Origin: Paludibacteraceae bacterium
GTDB taxonomy: Bacteria > Bacteroidota > Bacteroidia > Bacteroidales > Paludibacteraceae
NCBI GenBank assembly: GCA_024400125.1
Contig: JAKSNG010000005.1
Coordinates: 1 to 64,000, forward strand
Length of the DNA stretch: 64,000 bases
Reading direction: 5' to 3'
The notes beneath the pieces are model-generated. The model was not told where the DNA came from, did no database searches, and saw nothing but the letters and a program-made list of their open reading frames with translations. This document shows positions 37,700-46,140 of this stretch, piece by piece (positions within the stretch are counted from its first letter, which is position 1; each line of letters opens with the position of its first letter). The translations under genes were made by a program, and so were the position numbers.

Positions 37700-38445
37700 T
37701 GTACAATCCGTTTTCATTAGCCAATAAGACGATTTTGGTGACGGGTGCCTCCTCTGGTATCGGTCAGACAACAGCTATCGAATGTGCTAAGATGGGTGCT
37801 CGAGTAGTACTCACCGCACGCAACGAGGAACGGTTGCAGGCAACATTAAGGCAATTAGAGGGGATAGGACATCAATATATACTTGCCGATTTGAGCACCG
37901 AAGAAGGCATCAAAAGTTTAGTGGAACTGTTGCCGCCATTGGATGGTTGTGTGAATAATGCTGGAGTAACAGGATTATGTCCAGTCCAGACTATCTCGGC
38001 AGAGAAATTAGAGCAGATGCAACGCGTCAATCTCAATGCTCCTATTTTGCTGACGCGACATCTTGTCAAGGCTAAGAAAATGAATAATCCGTCATCAATC
38101 GTTTTCACAGCATCTGCGGCGGGTTTATATCGTGTATCTACAGGGAATGCGATTTATGCGACGACCAAATGTGGAATTGATGCTTTTATGCGTTCAGCAG
38201 CATTGGAGTTAGCCGGTAAAGGTATTCGATGCAATAGTGTCAATCCTGCTATGATAGAGACGGACGCCATTCGTCATTTGCCTGTTACGGAAGAAGAGAA
38301 GCAGCAGAACTTGGCGCGTTATCCTATGAAACGTTATGGCAAGCCAGAAGAAGTTGCATACGCCATCATCTATCTGCTTTCCGACGCTTCGGCATGGACA
38401 ACGGGCACAGGACTGAAATTAGACGGCGGATTGACATTGAATTAA
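37699..38445 (+). CDS. SDR reductase 1, FabG-like
   Basis: The protein has 248 residues. The short-chain dehydrogenase motifs are present: TGASSGIGQ at residues 15-23, NNAGVTG near 88, and the catalytic Tyr/Lys as YATTK near 153. In this context 3-oxoacyl-ACP reduction or sugar-ketone reduction are possible. It directly overlaps the ACP stop, which favours an ACP-bound substrate. Confidence 0.88.
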   Translation: MYNPFSLANKTILVTGASSGIGQTTAIECAKMGARVVLTARNEERLQATLRQLEGIGHQYILADLSTEEGIKSLVELLPPLDGCVNNAGVTGLCPVQTISAEKLEQMQRVNLNAPILLTRHLVKAKKMNNPSSIVFTASAAGLYRVSTGNAIYATTKCGIDAFMRSAALELAGKGIRCNSVNPAMIETDAIRHLPVTEEEKQQNLARYPMKRYGKPEEVAYAIIYLLSDASAWTTGTGLKLDGGLTLN

Positions 38446-38468
38446 ACAACCATATAGCATTAGAAGTT

Positions 38469-39200
38469 ATGGCTCAACTATTAGAAAATAAAGTTTGTAT
38501 CATTACGGGTGCTGCACAAGGTATTGGGCGACAGATTGCTCAACAGTTTGCTGCCGATGGTGCGATTGTATATGCATGCGACAGGCAGGAGTTTGCGTCT
38601 GAGAACGATAGTATTCATCCGATTGTGTTTGATATTACCGATGCCGCAGCCGTCAAGACGGCTATGATGGACATCTTCAAGAAAGAAGGTCGCATAGATT
38701 GTTTGGTCAATAATGCAGGTGTGGTGTTTAATCGTAAGATTGGCATGATTATGCGCGAAGAGACCGAATTGATGTTCCGCGTGAATGTGATTGCGGTATT
38801 GGAGTTGATTCAACTCGTTTCGCGTCTGATGGCACGTAATGGAGGAGGCAACATTGTTAATATTGCGTCTGTGACAGCGGTCTTAGGTTCGCCAGGACAA
38901 GTAGCCTACTCTGCTACGAAAGGTGCTATTATTTCGCTCACCAAGTCCGCAGCCAAAGAGTTGGCACCACAAGGGATTCGCGTGAATGCGGTGGCTCCAG
39001 GTATCGTCAAGACAGAGCGATTTGCAGAATTATATGAGACCACGAATGCCGAAAAGATAGAAGACCGCATCAGCCGAATTGCGTTGGGTCGTTTAGGAAC
39101 TCCAGAAGACATTGCAAATGCGTGTGCTTTTCTTGCAAGCAACAGGGCTTCGTATATTAGCGGACAGATATTGGGAGTTGACGGATGTGCAAGTATATGA
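38469..39200 (+). CDS. SDR reductase 2, FabG-like
   Basis: The protein has 243 residues, starting at MAQLLENK; the frame is open upstream but overlaps SDR 1. Motifs are TGAAQGIGR near residue 13, NNAGVVFN near 82 and the catalytic YSATK near 145, and ISGQILGVDG closes the fold as in FabG. Two neighbouring reductases suggest two reductive steps or two substrates. Both keep all catalytic residues. Confidence 0.88.
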   Translation: MAQLLENKVCIITGAAQGIGRQIAQQFAADGAIVYACDRQEFASENDSIHPIVFDITDAAAVKTAMMDIFKKEGRIDCLVNNAGVVFNRKIGMIMREETELMFRVNVIAVLELIQLVSRLMARNGGGNIVNIASVTAVLGSPGQVAYSATKGAIISLTKSAAKELAPQGIRVNAVAPGIVKTERFAELYETTNAEKIEDRISRIALGRLGTPEDIANACAFLASNRASYISGQILGVDGCASI

Positions 39201-39254
39201 AAGTCGAAAGGAGAAAGTAGAAAGTCGAAAGTCAAAAGGAGAAAGTAGAAAGAG
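39199..39254. repeat. AAAGTCR heptamer repeat
   Basis: Seven to eight units (AAAGTCG, AAAGGAG, AAAGTAG) fill the gap between SDR 2 and the AMP-ligase. It is the longest such array in the window. Confidence 0.8.
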
Positions 39255-39256
39255 TT

Positions 39257-40567
39257 ATGCTTTTAGGCATAGATAAAATAGATTCGAATCGAGTGGCTGT
39301 CTTGGACAGCGAAGGAAGAAGCGTGACCTACGGCGAAATTGTTGCAGAGGCTATGCGTATTCGCGAGCAGTATGCAGCACGTGAATTTCGTATGGTGCTT
39401 GTAGAGAATACCGCTGCCAGTGTGCTCAAAGTGATGGCAATGCTCGTGAGCGAACGACTTGTACCCCTCATTCTCAATAAGAAGACAGACCCTACCCTGC
39501 TTGAGACACTTACTGAGACATACGGAAAAACAGGAACCGCTATTCATCCTCAACTGAGCCACTTGCTGCCTACGTCTGGTAGCACAGGAAGTCCAAAACT
39601 TGTGCGACATTGCTACGACAATATAGAGGCAGCGGGATTGAATATATCCACGTTCTTTGAACTGAAAGAGAGCGACCGTCCATTGATGGTTTTACCCCTC
39701 TACTACACGATGGGTCTGAGTATGATTTTCAGTCATTTCAAAGTAGGTGCGACAGTGCTTATCACGGGACTGAATATGACGGATGCAGGTTTTTGGAAGT
39801 TTATCAAAGACGAACACGCTACGTCCTTCACTGGCGTGCCATATAGTTATCAGATTCTCAACTTGATGCGATTCTATCGAATGGACTTACCCGACCTTGA
39901 GTTGCTGACACAAGGTGGCGGTAAAATGCCTAAGGACTTGAATGAGAAGATGGTACAATACTGCCAAGAGAAAGGGAAGCGTTGGATTGCGACATACGGT
40001 CAATCGGAGTGCACAGCACGTATGGCATACTTGCCTGCTAAATGGGCGGCAGAGAAAATGGGTAGTATTGGTATTGCCGTTCCTAATGGAGAGTTATCTC
40101 TAATTGACGCGAAAGGACAACTTATCACTATGCCGCATACTGAGGGCGAGATGTGCTATCGGGGAAAGAATGTGACAATGGGTTATGCTCGATGTCAAGA
40201 AGACTTGCTATTGGGAGATGAAAGGAACGGCTTTATTCGCACAGGCGACTTAGCATATTTCGATGAAGATGGTTGCTACTATATTGTGGGGCGTATGGGA
40301 CGTTTCCTAAAATTGTTCGGCATGCGCGTAGGATTAGATGAGTGTGAACAGATAGTGACCTCTGAATGTCAGACCGAGGTAGCGTGCGTGGGAACAGACG
40401 AAAAGATGTACGTGTATATCACCGATGAGGCGAAGAAAGATGCAGTCAAACAATGTCTTGTAGAAAAAACGCACATCGTGGCGACTTCATTTGAGATTCG
40501 CGTTATTGCAGAGATTCCGAAGAATGCAACGGGGAAAAAACTGTATAGTAGATTGAGTAATGAATAA
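39257..40567 (+). CDS. AMP-dependent acyl ligase (ANL family)
   Basis: The protein has 436 residues, somewhat short for the family. The P-loop-like LLPTSGSTGSPKLVR is near residue 114, ATYGQSECTARM near 247, and RTGDLAYFDEDG near 325, with the hinge GRMGRFLKLFGMRVG near 345. The A10 lysine is in NATGKKLYS at the C-terminus, so the enzyme looks complete. It activates a carboxylic acid as the acyl-AMP and passes it to CoA or, given the ACP genes on both sides, to a carrier protein. Confidence 0.88.
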   Translation: MLLGIDKIDSNRVAVLDSEGRSVTYGEIVAEAMRIREQYAAREFRMVLVENTAASVLKVMAMLVSERLVPLILNKKTDPTLLETLTETYGKTGTAIHPQLSHLLPTSGSTGSPKLVRHCYDNIEAAGLNISTFFELKESDRPLMVLPLYYTMGLSMIFSHFKVGATVLITGLNMTDAGFWKFIKDEHATSFTGVPYSYQILNLMRFYRMDLPDLELLTQGGGKMPKDLNEKMVQYCQEKGKRWIATYGQSECTARMAYLPAKWAAEKMGSIGIAVPNGELSLIDAKGQLITMPHTEGEMCYRGKNVTMGYARCQEDLLLGDERNGFIRTGDLAYFDEDGCYYIVGRMGRFLKLFGMRVGLDECEQIVTSECQTEVACVGTDEKMYVYITDEAKKDAVKQCLVEKTHIVATSFEIRVIAEIPKNATGKKLYSRLSNE

Positions 40568-40584
40568 TGAATAATGGATAATTA

Positions 40585-40827
40585 ATGATGAATAATTTAG
40601 AGAAATACAATCAGATTTTTGTGGAGGTGTTTGGCGTCTCCATTGACCAATTGGGTGAAAATTTCAGCAAAGAAACCGTTTCTGAATGGGATTCTGTACA
40701 TCAATTGAGTATCATTTCTGGTATGGAAGAGGCATTTGATTTGATGCTTGATCCAGAAGATATCATGGCATGCACAAGTTACAATGCAGGAAAAGAGATT
40801 CTTGCCAAAAACAACATTGAACTATAA
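40585..40827 (+). CDS. Acyl carrier protein 2
   Basis: The protein has 80 residues with two tandem ATGs at the start. The phosphopantetheine serine is Ser37 in EWDSVHQLS, with a normal Asp before it. The last base of its stop codon is the first base of the next start (TAATG). The 17 bases between the ligase stop and this gene consist of ATGAATAAT-type repeats and contain a four-codon mini-ORF (40567-40581). Confidence 0.88.
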   Translation: MMNNLEKYNQIFVEVFGVSIDQLGENFSKETVSEWDSVHQLSIISGMEEAFDLMLDPEDIMACTSYNAGKEILAKNNIEL

Positions 40828-41909
40828 TGGCACGTTGGACAATAAAAAACGTACGACTGGCAGGTGTAAGTGCATGTATGCCCAAGCACATTGTCAAGAC
40901 AGCAGATATTGATTTGATGTCGGCAGAAGATGCAACGCTCTTTGATGAGAACGTTGGTATTCGCGAACGCCGAATCGGACCAACATCAACATGCGCTTCC
41001 GATTTATGTCAAGCCGCAGCAGAAAAGCTGTTAGCAGATATGGGCTGGGAAAAGGAGAGTATCGACATGCTCGTCTTTGAGTCTGTAACTGGGGATTTCT
41101 ACCCCACTCCACCTACCTCTTGCGTGCTGCAAGATCGGTTAGGATTAAGTACCGACTGTTTCTGCATTGACCTCCCGATGGGATGTTGCGGGACGATGTA
41201 TGCTATCAATGTGGCAGGCAATATGCTCACATCTGGAAATATCCATCGCGCATTACTGTTAGTAGGAGACACCGCATTGCGCATGGGGTCTATGCAAGAC
41301 AAAAGTCGTGTTCCACTTTTTGGTGATTGCGGGACGGCGATTGCACTTGAGTATGACGAAAAAGCAGAAGATATTGTGATTGACTTCCACACATTAGGCA
41401 GTGGATATAAAGCACTTATGACGCCTCATGGAGGTTTTAGGAATCCTATTACTCCTGAATCGTTCGTACAAGAGGATTTTGGTAACGGCATTGTTCGCGC
41501 CCCAAAAGACACGATGATTGATGGATTAGCTGTATTGACTTTTGCTATTTCACGTCCACCGAAGTCTATACAACAACTGATTGAAGACTACCACATAGAT
41601 GTCAATAATGACATCGACTATTTCTTGATACATCAAGCAAATAAGTTGATTGTAGATAGAGTGGTTAAGAAATTGCATTTGCCGATTGAGAAAGTGCCAT
41701 ACGATCTTGAGGAGTTTGGCAATCTTGGCGGCGCCAGCATACCATCCCTTATGGTGACGCGCATTGCCGACCGATTACGCAGCAACACGACCACAAGAAT
41801 GCTCTGCTCTTCATTTGGTTTAGGGCTGAGTTGGGGGACGATGCTGATTAATGCAAAGAGCGTAGTAATACCTGAATTAATTGAGATAGGTGATGAGTTT
41901 ACGAAGTAA
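40827..41909 (+). CDS. 3-oxoacyl-ACP synthase III-like enzyme
   Basis: The protein has 360 residues. The KAS III catalytic triad is intact: Cys120 (in LPMGCCGTMYA), His269 (in LIHQANK) and Asn299 (in EFGNLGGASIPS). Such enzymes join an acyl-CoA to malonyl-ACP or transfer an acyl group. It differs from a housekeeping FabH in the active-site surroundings (usually AACAGF), which points to a specialised substrate. It is coupled to ACP 2 and to the acyltransferase after it. Confidence 0.92.
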   Translation: MARWTIKNVRLAGVSACMPKHIVKTADIDLMSAEDATLFDENVGIRERRIGPTSTCASDLCQAAAEKLLADMGWEKESIDMLVFESVTGDFYPTPPTSCVLQDRLGLSTDCFCIDLPMGCCGTMYAINVAGNMLTSGNIHRALLLVGDTALRMGSMQDKSRVPLFGDCGTAIALEYDEKAEDIVIDFHTLGSGYKALMTPHGGFRNPITPESFVQEDFGNGIVRAPKDTMIDGLAVLTFAISRPPKSIQQLIEDYHIDVNNDIDYFLIHQANKLIVDRVVKKLHLPIEKVPYDLEEFGNLGGASIPSLMVTRIADRLRSNTTTRMLCSSFGLGLSWGTMLINAKSVVIPELIEIGDEFTK

Positions 41910-42312
41910 AGTTTGGACATTGGTAACAGGACTATATCCTGCATACTTGCGCAAAGTTTATAAGATGGACTTGGGAGAACATGTTTGCATTGCTCACAAG
42001 GCTCATTTGGATAAGAGTATCAATCCGAAGGGTATTCATATTGGTGACCGAACGTGGGTACTTAATGGCGCATTCGTGATGGCACATGACCACTGCCGTG
42101 CACTCAAAACGGATACCTATATTGGGCACGATTGTGTCATTGGCATCAATGCGATTATTATGCCAGGAGTACATATTGACGACGAAGTAGTGATTGGTAG
42201 CGGAGCTATTGTAACAAAAGACGTCCCATCCAATAGTGTAGCAGTAGGAAATCCTGCTAAAGTTGTTAAAACAGATATTCACGTCTATAATGGACAAATT
42301 CAACATGTATAA
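41893..42312 (+). CDS. Hexapeptide-repeat acyltransferase, CysE/WcaF-like
   Basis: The protein has 139 residues if it starts at the ATG at 41893 (a GTG one codon earlier is possible). Short left-handed beta-helix with the pattern HIGDRTWVLNGAFVMAHDH and IGHDCVIGINAIIMPGVHI, ending AVGNPAKVVK. The His in AHDHC is a likely catalytic base. It starts 17 bp before the KAS III stop, which points to translational coupling. Candidate for moving the ACP-bound acyl group to an amino or hydroxy sugar. Confidence 0.85.
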   Translation: MSLRSKVWTLVTGLYPAYLRKVYKMDLGEHVCIAHKAHLDKSINPKGIHIGDRTWVLNGAFVMAHDHCRALKTDTYIGHDCVIGINAIIMPGVHIDDEVVIGSGAIVTKDVPSNSVAVGNPAKVVKTDIHVYNGQIQHV

Positions 42313-42913
42313 AAACGGGATTAAACGCATATTAGATTTCAGTGTGGCATTGGTAGCATTTGTTTGTATCAGTCCTATTTTTCTTGGTTTGGTGCTATTT
42401 TTACACTTCGCTAACAAAGGTGCAGGAGTTTTCTTTACACAAGATCGTCCTGGCAAAGATGCTCACATTTTTAGGCTGCTCAAGTTTAAGACGATGACTG
42501 ATGAGCGCGATGCCGAGGGCAATCTGCTTCCTGATGCACAACGTATCACGAAAGTGGGGCGTTTGGTTAGAAGCACCTCCTTGGATGAGTTGCCACAACT
42601 CATTAACGTAATCAAGGGTGACATGTCACTTATAGGTCCAAGACCACTATTGGTCAAATACCTGCCACTATATACCCCTACTCAGATGCGTCGACATGAA
42701 GTGCGTCCAGGAATAACAGGTTGGGCACAGGTCAATGGACGAAACGCTATCACGCATACGAAGAAATTTGAGTATGATGTGTGGTATGTTGACCATATCT
42801 CTTTTGCAGTTGATATAAAAATTATCTTTATGACAATCTATAACGTGCTTCATCGTGCGGACATTTCACACGAAGGCCAAGAAACAGCAGAAACATTTAA
42901 CGGATATAATTAA
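42305..42913 (+). CDS. Phosphoglycosyl transferase, PglC-like sugar transferase
   Basis: The protein has 202 residues from MYKNGIKR, the usual start for the family; starts at 42263 or 42290 are also in frame. A single N-terminal reentrant membrane helix is followed by FTQDRPGKDAHIFRLLKFKTM, STSLDELPQLINVIKGDMSLIGPRP and GITGWAQVNGRN, the classic signatures of the bacterial sugar transferase family. It moves a sugar phosphate to undecaprenyl phosphate and starts the lipid-linked chain. The next genes make it a PglC-like enzyme for an acetylated diamino sugar. Confidence 0.93.
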   Translation: MYKNGIKRILDFSVALVAFVCISPIFLGLVLFLHFANKGAGVFFTQDRPGKDAHIFRLLKFKTMTDERDAEGNLLPDAQRITKVGRLVRSTSLDELPQLINVIKGDMSLIGPRPLLVKYLPLYTPTQMRRHEVRPGITGWAQVNGRNAITHTKKFEYDVWYVDHISFAVDIKIIFMTIYNVLHRADISHEGQETAETFNGYN

Positions 42914-42921
42914 AACTCAAT

Positions 42922-44166
42922 ATGAACAAGCGTATTTATTTGTGCCTTGCGCACATGAGCGGCAAAGAACAACAATATATCCAAGAGGCTTTTGACACTA
43001 ATTGGGTGGTGCCTTTGGGACCTAATGTCAATGGTTTTGAAGAAGACTTGCGCCAATATGTTGGTCAAGATAAGCAAGTTGTAGCATTGTCAGCAGGCAC
43101 GGCAGCGGTACATTTAGCTTTGATTGCCTGCGGCGTACAAGCTGGCGATGAAGTATGTGTTCAATCTTTCACGTTCTGCGCAAGTAGTCACCCCATTAAA
43201 TACTTAGGCGCAACCCCTGTCTTCATTGACTCGGAGGCTGAGACTTGGAATATGGATCCCCAATTATTGGAGCAAGCGATTATTGATCGTAAAGCTCAAA
43301 CAGGATGCTACCCAAAAGCCATTGTGGTTGTAGCTCTATATGGTATGCCATATCGCATTGAGGAAATTATGGCTATTGCTAATAAGTATCAGATTCCTGT
43401 GATAGAAGATGCAGCAGAGGGTTTGGGTAGCCGTTACAAAGGACAAGTACTGGGTACATTCGGCGAGTATGGAGTACTCTCTTTCAACGGAAACAAGATG
43501 ATTACGACATCTGGTGGTGGTGCACTTATCTGTCCAGACGATGCTGCCAAACAAAAAGTAATGTGGTATGCCACGCAGGCGCGTGACGCGTATCCTTATT
43601 ATCAACACGAAGTCATTGGTTACAACTACCGCATGTCAAATATCTGCGCAGGTATAGGTCGCGGCCAAATGACCGTTTTAGACGAGCATATCCGTCACCA
43701 CCAACATATCGCGGAGCTCTATGAGGCAGCTTTCAAAGATATTCCAGGAATAATTTTCCACAAAGCACCTTCTGCAGATTACAATAGCAACTATTGGCTT
43801 AATACCATTACGATAGATTCGGATTTGCAGATTAAAGGACAAGAAAACGCTTACAAAGTAGCTATTCAAGGTGCAGTTGGTGGAGCAGCAGGGGTTACTC
43901 ATCAAGTATCTGAACTGCACACAGATTGTGAACCCAACACGAATGTAGAAGCCCTTCGAATGTACTTAGATGCACAAGGCATCGAGAGTCGTCCACTCTG
44001 GAAACCTATGCATAAACAACCTGTTTACGCAGATGCACCAGCTTATGTCAATGGCGTAAGTGAGGCGTTGTTCAAGATTGGTATGTGTCTTCCTTCTGGG
44101 CCTATGGTCACAGACGAAGATGTGAAATACATTGTTGCAAAAATCAAAGAAGCCATCATTCATTAA
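42922..44166 (+). CDS. DegT/DnrJ/EryC1-family aminotransferase, PglE-like
   Basis: The protein has 414 residues. It transfers an amino group from glutamate to a 4-keto sugar nucleotide with PLP. The PLP lysine is in SFNGNKMITTSGGG near residue 190, and EDAAEGLGSRY holds the ring-stacking region. The N-terminal CLAHMSGKEQQYIQEAFDTNWVVPLGPN segment is typical of the PglE/LegC group of UDP-4-amino-sugar enzymes. It acts between the PglF-like dehydratase and a PglD-like acetyltransferase. Confidence 0.92.
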   Translation: MNKRIYLCLAHMSGKEQQYIQEAFDTNWVVPLGPNVNGFEEDLRQYVGQDKQVVALSAGTAAVHLALIACGVQAGDEVCVQSFTFCASSHPIKYLGATPVFIDSEAETWNMDPQLLEQAIIDRKAQTGCYPKAIVVVALYGMPYRIEEIMAIANKYQIPVIEDAAEGLGSRYKGQVLGTFGEYGVLSFNGNKMITTSGGGALICPDDAAKQKVMWYATQARDAYPYYQHEVIGYNYRMSNICAGIGRGQMTVLDEHIRHHQHIAELYEAAFKDIPGIIFHKAPSADYNSNYWLNTITIDSDLQIKGQENAYKVAIQGAVGGAAGVTHQVSELHTDCEPNTNVEALRMYLDAQGIESRPLWKPMHKQPVYADAPAYVNGVSEALFKIGMCLPSGPMVTDEDVKYIVAKIKEAIIH

Positions 44167-44188
44167 TACGAATTAAATAGTCATCACT

Positions 44189-46132
44189 ATGAATAAGATT
44201 ATGACTCGATCGGACATTTTCTCTCACTTCAGTAACCTGAGTTATTTGCCTCGTTGGGGAGTGTTATTGTTAGATATGTTGCTCAGCATTATTGCTTTTG
44301 CAATAAGTATTGCTGTGGGAAGTCACTTCTTCACATATACGGGCGACGCACTATTGAACTTCAGTATGCAAGCCATTGTATTGGTCATTGTCCAAGTGAT
44401 TTTTTTCTGCGTTTTTCGTACCTTTTCAGGAATCATACGATACTCCACGTTTATGGACATTCTCAAGGTATTGTCCAGTGTGATGGCAACTACCATTCTT
44501 TTGCTGATTACTAATTTAGTCTTTGATATCCAAATAGGTGCTAAACCTTTCCTTAATACGGTGCTAATTATCTATCTACCGATGGCATTTATTCTATTGG
44601 TATGTTTCCGTATTGGTGTGAAAACGATTTATGAATCCGTGATGCAAAATTGGGGACATAGTAAGAAGGTTTTCATCTACGGCACGAAGTCCGCTGGGCA
44701 AGCTATTGCTAAGATGTTGCGTAGTTCTGGGGCTATGGCAAGTTATCGTCCTGTAGGGTTTATCTCTGACGGACGTGATATGCGCGTGCATAGTATTCAA
44801 GGACTAAACGTGTACCTCATGAGCGAAAAGACCATCGCTATCATGAAAAGCAAAGGCGTGAGCGATGTGATTGTTTCGCCTATCAAGATGAAAGAAATTA
44901 ACCCTGCACAAGATTTGCAGATTTTCCTTAAGAACGATATCAATATCCTCACGGCACCAGCCATCACAAAGTTTGGCGACAACAACGAGGAGGAGGTGCA
45001 TATTGGTCGTATTGAGTCTATTCATATTGAAGACTTATTAGAGCGCCCGACTATCAATATCAATACCGACAATGTCTCTGCCATCATTAAAGACCAAATC
45101 GTTATGATTACGGGTGCCGCAGGAAGTATTGGTTCAGAAATCGTTAGACAAGTGCTTTCGTTTTATCCCAAAGCAGCCATTTTGCTCGAACAGGCAGAGT
45201 CGCCTTTGCACGACCTTCGCATGGACTTGCAGCATCAGTTCCCAGATGAGATATTTATCCCGATCATTGGTGATGTGCGCAATCGCGAAAAGATGCGCGA
45301 AGTCTTTGAAGAGTATCACCCTGATGTAGTTTTCCACGCAGCAGCCTATAAGCACGTGCCTCTCATGGAGGAATTTCCGAACGAGGCTATTCAAGCCAAC
45401 GTCTTGGGTACTAAAAACGTGGCAGATCTCAGCGTTGAGTTTGGTGTCAAACGTTTTGTGATGATTTCAACCGACAAAGCTGTTAACCCCACTAACGTTA
45501 TGGGAGCATCAAAGCGTATCGCAGAGATCTATGTGCAGTCGCTCTTCCGCAAATTGCATCAAGAAAACCCCAATTGCACGAAGTTCATCACCACTCGATT
45601 CGGTAACGTTTTGGGCTCCAATGGTAGTGTCATTCCGTTCTTTAAGAAGCAGATTGCACAAGGTGGGCCAGTAACGGTTACTCACCCCGACATCATCCGT
45701 TTCTTTATGACCATCCCCGAAGCCTGCACACTGGTCTTAGAAGCAGCCACGTTAGGAAACGGCGGAGAAATATTCGTCTTTGATATGGGGCATCCTGTCA
45801 AGATTGCAGATTTAGCACGTAACATGATTCGCTTAGCTGGGTATCGTCCTGATATTGATATTCATATCACTTATACAGGGTTACGTCCAGGCGAGAAACT
45901 GTATGAAGAAGTCCTCAACCAGAAAGAAACGACCCTACCCACTACTAATAATAAGATAATGATTGCGCGCGTGCGCGAGGTAGAGTATCAACAAGCACAA
46001 CAACAAATAGAAACACTCATCACTACTAGTCAGCGAGAAAATGCGATGAATACCGTTGCACAAATGAAACAGATTGTGCCAGAGTTTAAGAGCAAAAACT
46101 CCATTTTTGAGCAGCTGGATAAACGTAACTAA
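44189..46132 (+). CDS. Membrane UDP-GlcNAc 4,6-dehydratase, PglF/WbpM-like
   Basis: The protein has 647 residues. About four transmembrane helices (residues 25-145) precede a CoA-binding-like domain and a C-terminal SDR domain with the NAD motif TGAAGSIGSE near 310. STDKAVNPTNVMGASKR near 425 has Met in place of the SDR catalytic Tyr, as is normal in PglF/WbpM/CapD enzymes, and FFMTIPEAC and RPGEKLYEE close the pattern. It makes the 4-keto-6-deoxy intermediate used by the aminotransferase. Confidence 0.94.
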   Translation: MNKIMTRSDIFSHFSNLSYLPRWGVLLLDMLLSIIAFAISIAVGSHFFTYTGDALLNFSMQAIVLVIVQVIFFCVFRTFSGIIRYSTFMDILKVLSSVMATTILLLITNLVFDIQIGAKPFLNTVLIIYLPMAFILLVCFRIGVKTIYESVMQNWGHSKKVFIYGTKSAGQAIAKMLRSSGAMASYRPVGFISDGRDMRVHSIQGLNVYLMSEKTIAIMKSKGVSDVIVSPIKMKEINPAQDLQIFLKNDINILTAPAITKFGDNNEEEVHIGRIESIHIEDLLERPTININTDNVSAIIKDQIVMITGAAGSIGSEIVRQVLSFYPKAAILLEQAESPLHDLRMDLQHQFPDEIFIPIIGDVRNREKMREVFEEYHPDVVFHAAAYKHVPLMEEFPNEAIQANVLGTKNVADLSVEFGVKRFVMISTDKAVNPTNVMGASKRIAEIYVQSLFRKLHQENPNCTKFITTRFGNVLGSNGSVIPFFKKQIAQGGPVTVTHPDIIRFFMTIPEACTLVLEAATLGNGGEIFVFDMGHPVKIADLARNMIRLAGYRPDIDIHITYTGLRPGEKLYEEVLNQKETTLPTTNNKIMIARVREVEYQQAQQQIETLITTSQRENAMNTVAQMKQIVPEFKSKNSIFEQLDKRN

Positions 46133-46140
46133 TATTGACA

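Noticed and set aside
37472-42312. Aryl-polyene or flexirubin pigment cluster
   Set aside because: There are ACPs, an AMP-ligase and reductases, but no KAS I/II pair, no dehydratase and no ammonia-lyase, and the genes are embedded among sugar-nucleotide genes.
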